A stretch of DNA of 50,997 nt. It comes from Lutibacter sp. (GTDB taxonomy: Bacteria; Bacteroidota; Bacteroidia; Flavobacteriales; Flavobacteriaceae). Positions 8,668 through 16,509 of the stretch are shown here, in pieces. The position numbers and the translations under genes are program-made. Every line of letters starts with the position of its first letter. Within the stretch, counting starts at the first letter, position 1. Location: contig JAUXPH010000011.1 of assembly GCA_030683995.1 (NCBI GenBank), forward strand, positions 1 to 50,997. The letters run 5' to 3'. The notes beneath the pieces were generated by a model. The model saw only the letters and a list, made by a program, of their open reading frames with translations. It was not told the DNA's origin and searched no databases.

Positions 8668-9222
8668 TTATTTTAATAGTTCGTTTCTAAGCTGTTGCAC
8701 ATACATAGTCACTTGCCAACGCTCTTTATCTGTTAACTGGCCTGAATGAGATCCCATTAAATTTCTGCCGTGCATGATTACGTGGTAAATACTGCCTTCA
8801 GTAACTGGCCTGTCTTTGTAATTGGGAACGCCTAAAAATTTGTCTCTTTTTACCAATTCGCCATCGCCGGCACCCGCAGCACCGTGACAAGAAATACAAT
8901 AAATGGTATACATTGCTTGACCATTGGCCAAATTTGCCTCATTTACCTCTAAAGGATTTTTTAGATTTAATAGAGCGGCATCATAGCCTTCTTGTGTATT
9001 TGGATAATCGTAAGGCACTTTTCCGCGAGAAATAGTTCCTTCGACAGGTGGCTGAGAAGTTCTTCCATCACCAAAATTTGGATTTACCGAATAGGTATCG
9101 TAGCCTACCGATTTATACATATCAGGCATATATTGGTAATTCGGCTTTGTTTTATCCAACCAACAAGATGAAAGGGTGAATAAAAAAGCCAAGGCTATTG
9201 TTAATTTTAAAATGTTCTTCAT
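8668..9222 (-). CDS. actE: Alternative complex III monohaem cytochrome c lipoprotein ActE
   Basis: A 184-residue exported c-type cytochrome. The signal peptide ends in a lipobox (LSSC at residues about 17-20), so the mature N-terminal Cys should be lipidated and anchored. One haem site is visible, CISCH near residue 113, in a context (GQAMYTIYCISCHGAAGAGDG) typical of class I cytochrome c, and the Met ligand is probably in the HGRNLMGSHSG segment. It passes electrons within the complex or on to the oxidase. It lies 5 bases after actD and 28 bases before actF. Confidence 0.93.
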   Translation of the reverse strand: MKNILKLTIALAFLFTLSSCWLDKTKPNYQYMPDMYKSVGYDTYSVNPNFGDGRTSQPPVEGTISRGKVPYDYPNTQEGYDAALLNLKNPLEVNEANLANGQAMYTIYCISCHGAAGAGDGELVKRDKFLGVPNYKDRPVTEGSIYHVIMHGRNLMGSHSGQLTDKERWQVTMYVQQLRNELLK

Positions 9223-9227
9223 TTTAA

Positions 9228-9752
9228 TTAATGCTTTTCAGTTACTTTAATTTCTACAGTTCCTGTTTTTTCCAGAAATGCGATCAGTTCGGCTTCATTT
9301 CCTTCAACAATCACTTCCATCACAAACATATCATCGGTTGTTCTTGGATCAGGGTTTTCAGCTTCTTTAAATGGCCATAATCTGCTTCGCATATAAAAGG
9401 TGATTACCATTAAATGTGCTGCAAAAAATACGGTCATCTCAAACATAATTGGCACAAATGCCGGCATATTTTGAATAAATGCAAAGCTTGGTTTTCCTCC
9501 AATATCTTGTGGCCATTGCTCTATCATCATATAATTCATCATCCAAACGGAAAATACCAAACCTACACAACCGTACATAAAAGCGGTAATTGCGATACGT
9601 GTACCTTTTAATCCCATCGCTTTGTCTAGTCCGTGAACCGGGAATGGCGTATAAACCTCTTCAATATGATAATTTGCCGCACGCACTTCTTTTACGGCAT
9701 CCATAAGGATATCATCATCATTATACATTGCTTGAACTACTTTATTACTCAT
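9228..9752 (-). CDS. actD: Alternative complex III subunit ActD (DUF3341 family)
   Basis: A 174-residue protein with a cytoplasmic N-terminal domain (DILMDAVKEVRAANYHIEEVYTPFP) and two transmembrane helices (residues about 58-78 and 95-118), the DUF3341 architecture. ActD has no cofactors in the known complexes and is structural. The gene overlaps the end of actC by 8 bases, which points to coupled translation, and is followed after 5 bases by actE. Confidence 0.93.
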   Translation of the reverse strand: MSNKVVQAMYNDDDILMDAVKEVRAANYHIEEVYTPFPVHGLDKAMGLKGTRIAITAFMYGCVGLVFSVWMMNYMMIEQWPQDIGGKPSFAFIQNMPAFVPIMFEMTVFFAAHLMVITFYMRSRLWPFKEAENPDPRTTDDMFVMEVIVEGNEAELIAFLEKTGTVEIKVTEKH

Positions 9753-11136
9753 GATTTCCGTATCTTAATTTTTTATATTTTTCTCCTGATGACTTCAAAA
9801 TAGATTTAACCTCTGCCTGCGCAATTACCGGGAATGTTCTTGCGTATAAAAGGAATAGCACAAAAAAGAAACCAATGGTGCCAATAAAAATTCCTATATC
9901 CACAAATGTTGGCGAGAACATAGTCCATGATGAAGGTAAATAATCTCTGTGCAATGAAGTTACAATAATCACAAATCTTTCAAACCACATTCCGATGTTT
10001 ACCACAATAGAAATAATGAAAGAGAAAGTGATACTAGTTCTTAATCTTTTAAACCACATAAACTGCGGTGAAAACACATTACAGCTCATCATAAATAAAT
10101 ATGCCCACCAGTATGGACCGGTTGCCCTGTTTAAAAATGCATATTGTTCATATTCCACACCTGAATACCAGGCTATAAATAATTCGGTAATATAAGCACA
10201 ACCAACTATGGAACCTGTAATCATAATTACAATGTTCATCAATTCGATATGCTGTTCTGTAATATATGCCTCAAGATTTGACACTTTTCTCATAATGATC
10301 AGCAAAGTGTTCACCATCGCAAATCCAGAAAAAACTGCTCCAGCAACAAAATAAGGAGGAAAAATGGTGGTATGCCATCCCGGAATTACGGAAGTTGCAA
10401 AGTCAAAGGATACAATGGTGTGTACAGAAAGCACCAAAGGAGTTGCCAAACCGGCCAATACCAATGAAACTTCTTCAAAACGTTGCCAGTCTTTTGCCCT
10501 GCCTGTCCATCCAAAACTTAACAAACCATATATTTTCTTTTGAAAAGGTCTTATTGCCCTGTCGCGCAACATCGCAAAATCGGGTAATAAACCTGTCCAC
10601 CAAAACACCAATGAAACAGATAAATACGTTGAAATCGCAAAAACGTCCCATAACAAAGGGGAGTTAAAGTTGGTCCAAAGTGTTCCAAATTGGTTTGGCA
10701 ATGGCAATACAAAGTGTGCATTCCAAACACGACCCATATGAATAACAGGAAACAAACCCGCTTGAATAACGGAAAAAATAGTCATTGCCTCAGCAGATCG
10801 GTTGATCCCCATTCTCCATTTTTGGCGAAACAATAACAATACGGCAGAAATTAACGTACCGGCGTGACCAATACCTACCCACCAAACAAAGTTAGTGATA
10901 TCCCAAGCCCAGCCAACAGTTTTATTTAATCCCCAAACGCCAATTCCTGTCCCTATGGTGTAAACAATACAACCAATACCCCAAAGGAATGCCGTAAGCG
11001 CGATTGAAAAAGCTATCCACCATAATTTATTTGCTTTACCCTCAACTGGTGCGGCCACATCAACAGAAATGTCGTGGTAACTTTTATCTCCATCAATTAA
11101 AGGTCTTCTAATAGGTGCTTCGTAATGAGACGACAT
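9745..11136 (-). CDS. actC: Alternative complex III membrane subunit ActC (NrfD/PsrC-like)
   Basis: A 463-residue inner-membrane protein with about ten helices, of the NrfD/polysulfide reductase membrane-subunit family, thought to hold the quinol site next to the ActB iron-sulphur clusters. Landmarks are the N-terminal EAPIRRPLIDG, WWVGIGHAGTLISAVLLL, HMGRVWNAHF and ERFVIIVTSLHRDYLPS near the C-terminus. It begins 35 bases after actB and overlaps actD by 8 bases. Length and position match the act operons of Bacteroidota. Confidence 0.95.
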   Translation of the reverse strand: MSSHYEAPIRRPLIDGDKSYHDISVDVAAPVEGKANKLWWIAFSIALTAFLWGIGCIVYTIGTGIGVWGLNKTVGWAWDITNFVWWVGIGHAGTLISAVLLLFRQKWRMGINRSAEAMTIFSVIQAGLFPVIHMGRVWNAHFVLPLPNQFGTLWTNFNSPLLWDVFAISTYLSVSLVFWWTGLLPDFAMLRDRAIRPFQKKIYGLLSFGWTGRAKDWQRFEEVSLVLAGLATPLVLSVHTIVSFDFATSVIPGWHTTIFPPYFVAGAVFSGFAMVNTLLIIMRKVSNLEAYITEQHIELMNIVIMITGSIVGCAYITELFIAWYSGVEYEQYAFLNRATGPYWWAYLFMMSCNVFSPQFMWFKRLRTSITFSFIISIVVNIGMWFERFVIIVTSLHRDYLPSSWTMFSPTFVDIGIFIGTIGFFFVLFLLYARTFPVIAQAEVKSILKSSGEKYKKLRYGNHE

Positions 11137-11171
11137 AATTCTTATTTAATTATAATCTATTAATATTATTT

Positions 11172-14100
11172 TTATGCTTCTTGAGTATTTCTCACTTTCA
11201 CGTGATACACAACATTTGGTTTTGTGCCAACGTGTTCCAATAAGTGATATGCTCTTTTATCTTCGGCCAAACTTTTAACCGTATCTTCTTGTTTGTTAAC
11301 ATCGCCAAATACCATTGCTCCGGCGGTACAAGCATTGGAACAAGCAGTTTCAAACTCATTTGTGTTTACTGGCCTGCCTTCTTTTTTGGCTTTTAAAATG
11401 GTAGCTTGTGTCATTTGAATACACATAGAGCATTTTTCCATCACACCTCGAGAACGTACCACAACATCTGGGTTTAACACCATTTTGCCTAAATCATCGT
11501 TCATATGGTAATCGAATTTGCTGTTATTTGGATATTCAAACCAGTTAAATCGACGCACTTTATAAGGACAGTTATTTGCACAGTAACGCGTACCTACACA
11601 ACGGTTATACGCCATTTGATTTTGACCCTGACGGCCGTGGGAAGTTGCCGCTACCGGACAAACCGTTTCGCAAGGCGCGTGGTTACAATGCTGACACATA
11701 ACAGGCTGGAAAGCAACTGATGGATTTTCGGAAGGATCTTCCAAGGCATCCATCGCTTTTTTGAAGCCCATTGCTCCTTTTCCGTTTTCTTTTACTTCAT
11801 TGTCACCCTCAAAGTCTTCTTCGTGAGAATAATAACGGTCAATACGCAACCAGTGCATATCTCTTGAACGTCTGATTTCTGCTTTTCCAACAACAGGAAC
11901 ATTGTTTTCGGCGTGACAAGCAATAACGCAAGCACCACAACCTGAACAAGCATTTAAATCGATAGAAAGGTTGAAATGATGACCAATTGATCTGTCAAAA
12001 GATTCCCATAAATCTACCGATGTTGCTTCAACTTCATTGTGATCTAAAGACACCATTGGCAATTTGTTCCAAGTATGTTTTGGATCAAGCGAATTGTCAT
12101 TATATGTTTCTAGCGTAGTTTCTTTAATAATGTCGCCGCGGCCCATTAGGGTATTTTGCAATTGAACACAAGCAAATTCATGTTCGCCTGCCGACAATTT
12201 TAAAGTAACATTTGGCTGAAAATTTTTAAAGTCTTTATAAAACGGATAAGCATTTTTACCCGTTTGCATTTCTGCTTTTAATCCTTGTTTTCTTCCGTAT
12301 CCAAGTGCCAAACCTAAAGATCCTTTTGCTTGTCCCGGCTGAATTAATACCGGTAAAATTTCTGAAACGCCATTTACGGTAAGTTCCACCAAACTTCCGT
12401 TTAATGCGCCGTTTGCAACGTGATTATTGACTGCGCCAAGTGCAATGGCATCAGCTTTCGACATTGTTAAATAGTTATCCCAAGAAGTTCTAGTGATTGG
12501 ATCTGGAAATTCCTGTAACCAAGGATTGTTGGCCATTTGACCATCACCCAAACCTATTTTTACATAAAGTTCTAATTCTAAATCACTGCCTTTTACTGCT
12601 TCTAATTCAGTAGCTGCTGTTTCAACATCAACTTCCAGTGAAATTGCACTGCTTTGAGCTGCATCAGAAGTAAAAACGCCATCGTGCAACGCTTGATTCC
12701 AAGATTTGCCGCCCAAAATTTCAGCATTCCAAGTTTCTTTCAAGAAATCATAATAAGTTGCCGTACTGCCTGTCCAAGCCAATAAACTGTCTTGAAACTG
12801 ACGCGTATTAAACAATGTTTTAATGGTTGGCTGAATTAAGCTGAATTGTCCTTTTTTTATTTCAACATCGCCCCAAGACTCTAAATAATGAGGTGTGGCC
12901 AAGGTATATTGAACCGCATTTGCAGTTTCATTGTCCTGCATAGAAAAAGCCACCGATAATTTCACTTTTTTCAATCCTTCAACAAAAGCTGCTGAATTTG
13001 GCAAAGTATAAACCGGATTTGAATTGTAAATAATGACTGCACCAATTTTACCTTCATTCATATCGGCAATTAATTGTGCAACATCGGCATCATTTCCTTT
13101 TCTTATATTTTTGGTTGCGCTAACATCTAAAACTTCACTGTTTAAAGCTTTATTGATTGCCAAAGCAAGGATTTGTGCGTTTTTCTCCTGAATACCGGTT
13201 AAAACTATCCCTTTACTTCCAGCTGTTTTAAGTTGTGCTGCTGCTTTTTGAATGGCAACATTTAAAGGAGTTGATTCAGTTGAAACAACTCCATTTACAA
13301 CTGCCTGGTATAATTTTATAAGTGTTTGGATTTGTTCAGATGGTTTTACCATCATACGCTTATCGGCGTTGGCGCCTGATAAGGACATATTTGATTCAAA
13401 CTGAATATGGCGCGACATTTTACCGTTGGTTGGAACGCGTCCTTTTGAATAGCCGGCCTCAAAACCGCCACCTTGCCAATTTCCTAAGAAATCTGCACCA
13501 ACAGAAACAATCACTTCTGCTTTTTCTAAATGATAATCTGGCAATGCTCTTGTGCCATACATCAATTCAAAAGCATCCAAAGCTGCAGATTCTGAAACTG
13601 CATCATATTCAACGTGCGCTACATTTTCAAAAGTTTCATTTAATTTGGCAATCAATTTTTTGGTTGAAGGGCTCGCAATAGTTCCGGTTAAAACCGCTAT
13701 TGGCAAACCTGCCGCTTTAATTTCATTTAATTTTGCAATAATTTGTTGATCGGCTTCATTCCAAGAAATTTCAGCGCTATTTGCTTTAGGGCCTTTTAAC
13801 CGATGACTGTCGTATAATGAAAGTACGGAAGCCTGCACACGTGCATTTGTGGCTCCATTCGCATCTTTGTTCGGTTCAATTTTTATTGGGCGACCTTCTC
13901 TGACTTTTACCAAAACATTTGCAAAATCAAAACCATCAGCGATGGTAGTTGCATAATATTCCGCAACACCAGGAATGATATCATTGGGTTTAATGATATA
14001 TGGAATTGATTTTACCACCGGACCTTCGCAAGAAGCCAAAGTAACCGCGGCGGTTGTGAATCCAACATACTTTAAAAAGTCTCTACGTGTTGTTGATGTC

Positions 14101-14240
14101 GCTTCCAGGTTTTTTTTATCTCCTAAAAACAGATCCGTCGGAATTTCTTCAGGAAACTCATTATGTTTTAACGTATCAACAATAGCGCTATTTTCATTTA
14201 GCTCTTCAACACTTTTCCAGTATTTTTTGTTTGATGCCAT
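11172..14240 (-). CDS. actB: Alternative complex III iron-sulphur subunit ActB (molybdopterin-oxidoreductase-like fused to 4Fe-4S domain)
   Basis: A 1022-residue fusion. Residues about 50-72 have a Tat-like signal with RRDFLK, followed by a hydrophobic stretch ending in LASC, which may be a lipidation site. The middle (about 80-740) resembles a molybdopterin oxidoreductase; ActB of known complexes holds no molybdenum cofactor there. The C-terminal third carries ferredoxin-type cysteine clusters, CSGCGACVIAC, CQHCNHAPCETVCP, CVGTRYCANNCP and CSMCIQM with a late CSNAC, enough for several Fe-S clusters. It carries electrons from quinol at ActC to the haems of ActA. It lies 32 bases downstream of actA and 35 upstream of actC. 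Confidence 0.96.
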   Translation of the reverse strand: MASNKKYWKSVEELNENSAIVDTLKHNEFPEEIPTDLFLGDKKNLEATSTTRRDFLKYVGFTTAAVTLASCEGPVVKSIPYIIKPNDIIPGVAEYYATTIADGFDFANVLVKVREGRPIKIEPNKDANGATNARVQASVLSLYDSHRLKGPKANSAEISWNEADQQIIAKLNEIKAAGLPIAVLTGTIASPSTKKLIAKLNETFENVAHVEYDAVSESAALDAFELMYGTRALPDYHLEKAEVIVSVGADFLGNWQGGGFEAGYSKGRVPTNGKMSRHIQFESNMSLSGANADKRMMVKPSEQIQTLIKLYQAVVNGVVSTESTPLNVAIQKAAAQLKTAGSKGIVLTGIQEKNAQILALAINKALNSEVLDVSATKNIRKGNDADVAQLIADMNEGKIGAVIIYNSNPVYTLPNSAAFVEGLKKVKLSVAFSMQDNETANAVQYTLATPHYLESWGDVEIKKGQFSLIQPTIKTLFNTRQFQDSLLAWTGSTATYYDFLKETWNAEILGGKSWNQALHDGVFTSDAAQSSAISLEVDVETAATELEAVKGSDLELELYVKIGLGDGQMANNPWLQEFPDPITRTSWDNYLTMSKADAIALGAVNNHVANGALNGSLVELTVNGVSEILPVLIQPGQAKGSLGLALGYGRKQGLKAEMQTGKNAYPFYKDFKNFQPNVTLKLSAGEHEFACVQLQNTLMGRGDIIKETTLETYNDNSLDPKHTWNKLPMVSLDHNEVEATSVDLWESFDRSIGHHFNLSIDLNACSGCGACVIACHAENNVPVVGKAEIRRSRDMHWLRIDRYYSHEEDFEGDNEVKENGKGAMGFKKAMDALEDPSENPSVAFQPVMCQHCNHAPCETVCPVAATSHGRQGQNQMAYNRCVGTRYCANNCPYKVRRFNWFEYPNNSKFDYHMNDDLGKMVLNPDVVVRSRGVMEKCSMCIQMTQATILKAKKEGRPVNTNEFETACSNACTAGAMVFGDVNKQEDTVKSLAEDKRAYHLLEHVGTKPNVVYHVKVRNTQEA

Positions 14241-14272
14241 TTTATATTTGGTTATTTACTTCGTAATTAATA

Positions 14273-15835
14273 TTAATAGTGACATTTAGCACATTCTAAT
14301 CCTCCCATTTGGGCGGCAGTCACTTTTTCTACACCGTATTTTTTAGACAACTGATCGTGGATATTTTTATAATAGCCATTTTTCGTTAAATCTACTTCTG
14401 TTGCTCTGTGGCAGTCAATACACCAACCCATTGTGAGTGGCGCAAATTGTTTCATATCGTGCATTTCCTGAACAGGACCGTGGCAGGTTTGGCATTGCAC
14501 CCCGGCAACGGTTACGTGCTGCGCGTGATTGTAGTAAGCAAAATCGGCCAAATTATGAATTCGAACCCATTCAATAGGTTTTTGCTCATAGCCTTCAATA
14601 TATTTTACGTTTACTTTATCCCAGCCAACTGCATCATATAATTTTTGAATTTCTTTATCTAAGTCTTCTTTGGTATAGTCACCAAACAATTCACCTTTAT
14701 ATTCTGAAATTGATTTATGGCAATTCATACAAACATTCGCGGTTGGAATTCCTGAAGTTTTACTGTGTTTTGCCGATGAGTGACAATATTGACAATCAAT
14801 TTTATTGTCTCCGGCATGCACCGCGTGTGAAAACACAATTGGTTGAATTGGCTGATAGCCTTCATTGACATCAATTTGCATTAACCATCCAAATAAAAAC
14901 CAAGCTCCCAATAAAATAGAGAATATAATGAAAAGAAAACGCAAGAAAGGATTGAAAATCAATGTTTTTAATACACTCACTCCAGATTCCTCATCTTCAG
15001 CAACAACTTTTCTTTTGGTTACAGCTGCTATTATTAATGACATCAATAGCAAGGCTGCAATGGTTATGGCAAGGGTTGGCAAAACGCCAATTCCCGGTTT
15101 GTTGAAAATTTCCTGATCAGCTGCTGAAGCTGTTGCCGCAACAGGTGCAACATCACCAACGGCCATATATTTCAATAAATCATCTAAATCCTGATCAGTG
15201 AGCTGCGGAAATGGCGTCATTGCAATAGGAGAATATTCTGAAGCAATTTTCGCCAATTTATCACCCGATGCAATTAAAGCCGCATTGTCTTTAATCCATA
15301 ATTTTAACCAGTCATCCTCGTACTTGTCTCCAATTTTTAAAAGCGGTGGACCAATTAACTTGCCTTCCATTTTATGGCAAGCAGCACAATTTGTTTTGAA
15401 AATTTGCTTACCGCGCTCTACGCCTGGATCGGCTTCTGTTGCCACTGCCGCAACAGCTTCAACCGGTTTGCCTTTTGTATATTCTAAAATATCTTTAATA
15501 TCTTGATCTGACAGCTGCGGATTCGCGGTCATCGGCAATTTGTTATTCTCTTCAAAAACCTGAATTGCTAATTTATCTCCCGACTTAATCATTCCCGGAC
15601 TGTCTTTAATCCAGGCAATTAACCAATCTTGCTCTCTTTTTTCCGTAATTCCCAATAAGGCGGGACCCACCAATTTTGCGTCTAATTTATGACAGGCTGC
15701 GCATATAGATTTGAAGAGTTTCTCCCCATTTGCTGGATCACCTTGTGCCGATAAATTAAGCGAGAAAAAGAATAGGAATGCAAGACTTGTGGTGACTAAT
15801 CTTGATAATGGACTGTGTTGTTTCACACTTTTCAT
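14273..15835 (-). CDS. actA: Alternative complex III multihaem cytochrome c ActA with two extra N-terminal cytochrome c domains
   Basis: A 520-residue exported multihaem cytochrome. The ATG at 15835 gives a good signal peptide (MKSVKQHSPLSRLVTT..., ending LSAQ); the ATG at 15880 would add 15 residues before it. Seven CxxCH haem sites are visible. Two (CAACHK twice) lie in two tandem class I cytochrome c domains at about residues 30-115 and 135-225. After two hydrophobic helices (about 245-270 and 295-320) come five more (CQYCH, CMNCH, CQTCH, CIDCH, CAKCH), the pentahaem ActA core. It is the first gene of the block. The N-terminal cytochromes may shuttle electrons toward the oxidase, which is inference. 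Confidence 0.94.
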   Translation of the reverse strand: MKSVKQHSPLSRLVTTSLAFLFFFSLNLSAQGDPANGEKLFKSICAACHKLDAKLVGPALLGITEKREQDWLIAWIKDSPGMIKSGDKLAIQVFEENNKLPMTANPQLSDQDIKDILEYTKGKPVEAVAAVATEADPGVERGKQIFKTNCAACHKMEGKLIGPPLLKIGDKYEDDWLKLWIKDNAALIASGDKLAKIASEYSPIAMTPFPQLTDQDLDDLLKYMAVGDVAPVAATASAADQEIFNKPGIGVLPTLAITIAALLLMSLIIAAVTKRKVVAEDEESGVSVLKTLIFNPFLRFLFIIFSILLGAWFLFGWLMQIDVNEGYQPIQPIVFSHAVHAGDNKIDCQYCHSSAKHSKTSGIPTANVCMNCHKSISEYKGELFGDYTKEDLDKEIQKLYDAVGWDKVNVKYIEGYEQKPIEWVRIHNLADFAYYNHAQHVTVAGVQCQTCHGPVQEMHDMKQFAPLTMGWCIDCHRATEVDLTKNGYYKNIHDQLSKKYGVEKVTAAQMGGLECAKCHY

Positions 15836-15921
15836 ATTTAAAAAAGATATTTTCTTTCTAGTTTGGTACAATATTTTCATATACTAATATATGATTTAAA
15901 TCATTTTTTTTATGGATTGGA

Positions 15922-15929
15922 CAAAAGTA
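15922..15929 (-). promoter_or_regulatory. Candidate promoter box of the act-cox block
   Basis: TACTTTTG on the minus strand fits TAnnTTTG. It lies 86 bases upstream of the preferred actA ATG (15835) and 41 upstream of the alternative one (15880). No TTG -33 element is obvious. Confidence 0.5.
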
Positions 15930-16028
15930 ACATATATTAATAATACTTAAAATCTAAAAATTGTGTTAAATGTAATTTATATTCATTCTAAATAACTAAT
16001 ATATACGCATACATTTCCAGGAAAATCA

Positions 16029-16036
16029 TAAATTTG
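16029..16036 (+). promoter_or_regulatory. Candidate promoter box of the SPOR-domain gene
   Basis: TAAATTTG fits TAnnTTTG and ends 18 bases before the ATG at 16055. No -33 element was seen. Confidence 0.4.
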
Positions 16037-16054
16037 AAAATTATATAAAATATT

Positions 16055-16426
16055 ATGAATAAACTATCAATAAAAGCAATAATTTTTGTTTTTTTCGCCA
16101 CTTTTTTAAGTACAAATATATTATTTGCACAAAGTGAAAATGAAAAGATTAATACCTTAATCGAGCAAAAAAGGGCTTTTAATAAAACCAATAAAAATAT
16201 AATGGTCTTTAAAATTCAAATTTATAATGGCAATGAAACACAAGCTTATGCCATTAAAAGAAATTTTGAAGCCGATTTTCCTGAATATCGCACAAAAATT
16301 ATTTACAAAACTCCAGAGTGGAAAACACATGCCGGAAATTTTAGAACGCGTTTGGAGGCCGACAGGGCGCTTAATCTCGTTAAATTAAAATACGCCGGAG
16401 CCATCGTTTTGGAAGAAAAGATTTAA
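16055..16426 (+). CDS. Small exported SPOR-domain-like protein
   Basis: A 123-residue protein with a signal peptide (residues 1-25, ending LFAQ) and a mature part that looks like a single SPOR domain. KNIMVFKIQIYNGNETQAYAI is the first strand and helix, and WKTHAGNFRTRLEADRALNLV is the second half with the usual 'V.G.F....A' spacing. SPOR domains bind glycan strands lacking stem peptides and often mark septal peptidoglycan proteins. Here no catalytic domain is attached. It is read away from actA, with its own promoter box, and converges on dnaG. Function beyond the domain is unknown. Confidence 0.8.
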   Translation: MNKLSIKAIIFVFFATFLSTNILFAQSENEKINTLIEQKRAFNKTNKNIMVFKIQIYNGNETQAYAIKRNFEADFPEYRTKIIYKTPEWKTHAGNFRTRLEADRALNLVKLKYAGAIVLEEKI

Positions 16427-16471
16427 ATCCTATCCCCCAGGCCCTTTCCAAAGAAAAGGGAGTTTGATTCG
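16426..16471. repeat. Dispersed intergenic repeat, copy 1
   Basis: Begins AATCCTATCCCCCAG and ends AAAAGGGAGTTTGATT. The same ends occur at 36150-36211 around a different middle. It follows directly on the stop codon of the SPOR gene, as the other copy follows murI. Confidence 0.65.
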
Positions 16472-16477
16472 TTTAAC

Positions 16478-16508
16478 TTCGGGCTTCGGGCTTCCGACTT
16501 CCAACTTT
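16478..16508. repeat. Short CTTC-rich intergenic repeat
   Basis: The run CTTCGGGCTTCGGGCTTCCG followed by ACTTCCAACTT is of the same kind as the CTTCCGT tandem stretch at 23192-23230. It is non-coding, between convergent genes. Confidence 0.45.
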
Positions 16509-16509
16509 T

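Noticed and set aside
15836-15880. Longer ActA start at ATG 15880
   Set aside because: It would add 15 residues before an already complete signal peptide; not excluded, but less likely.
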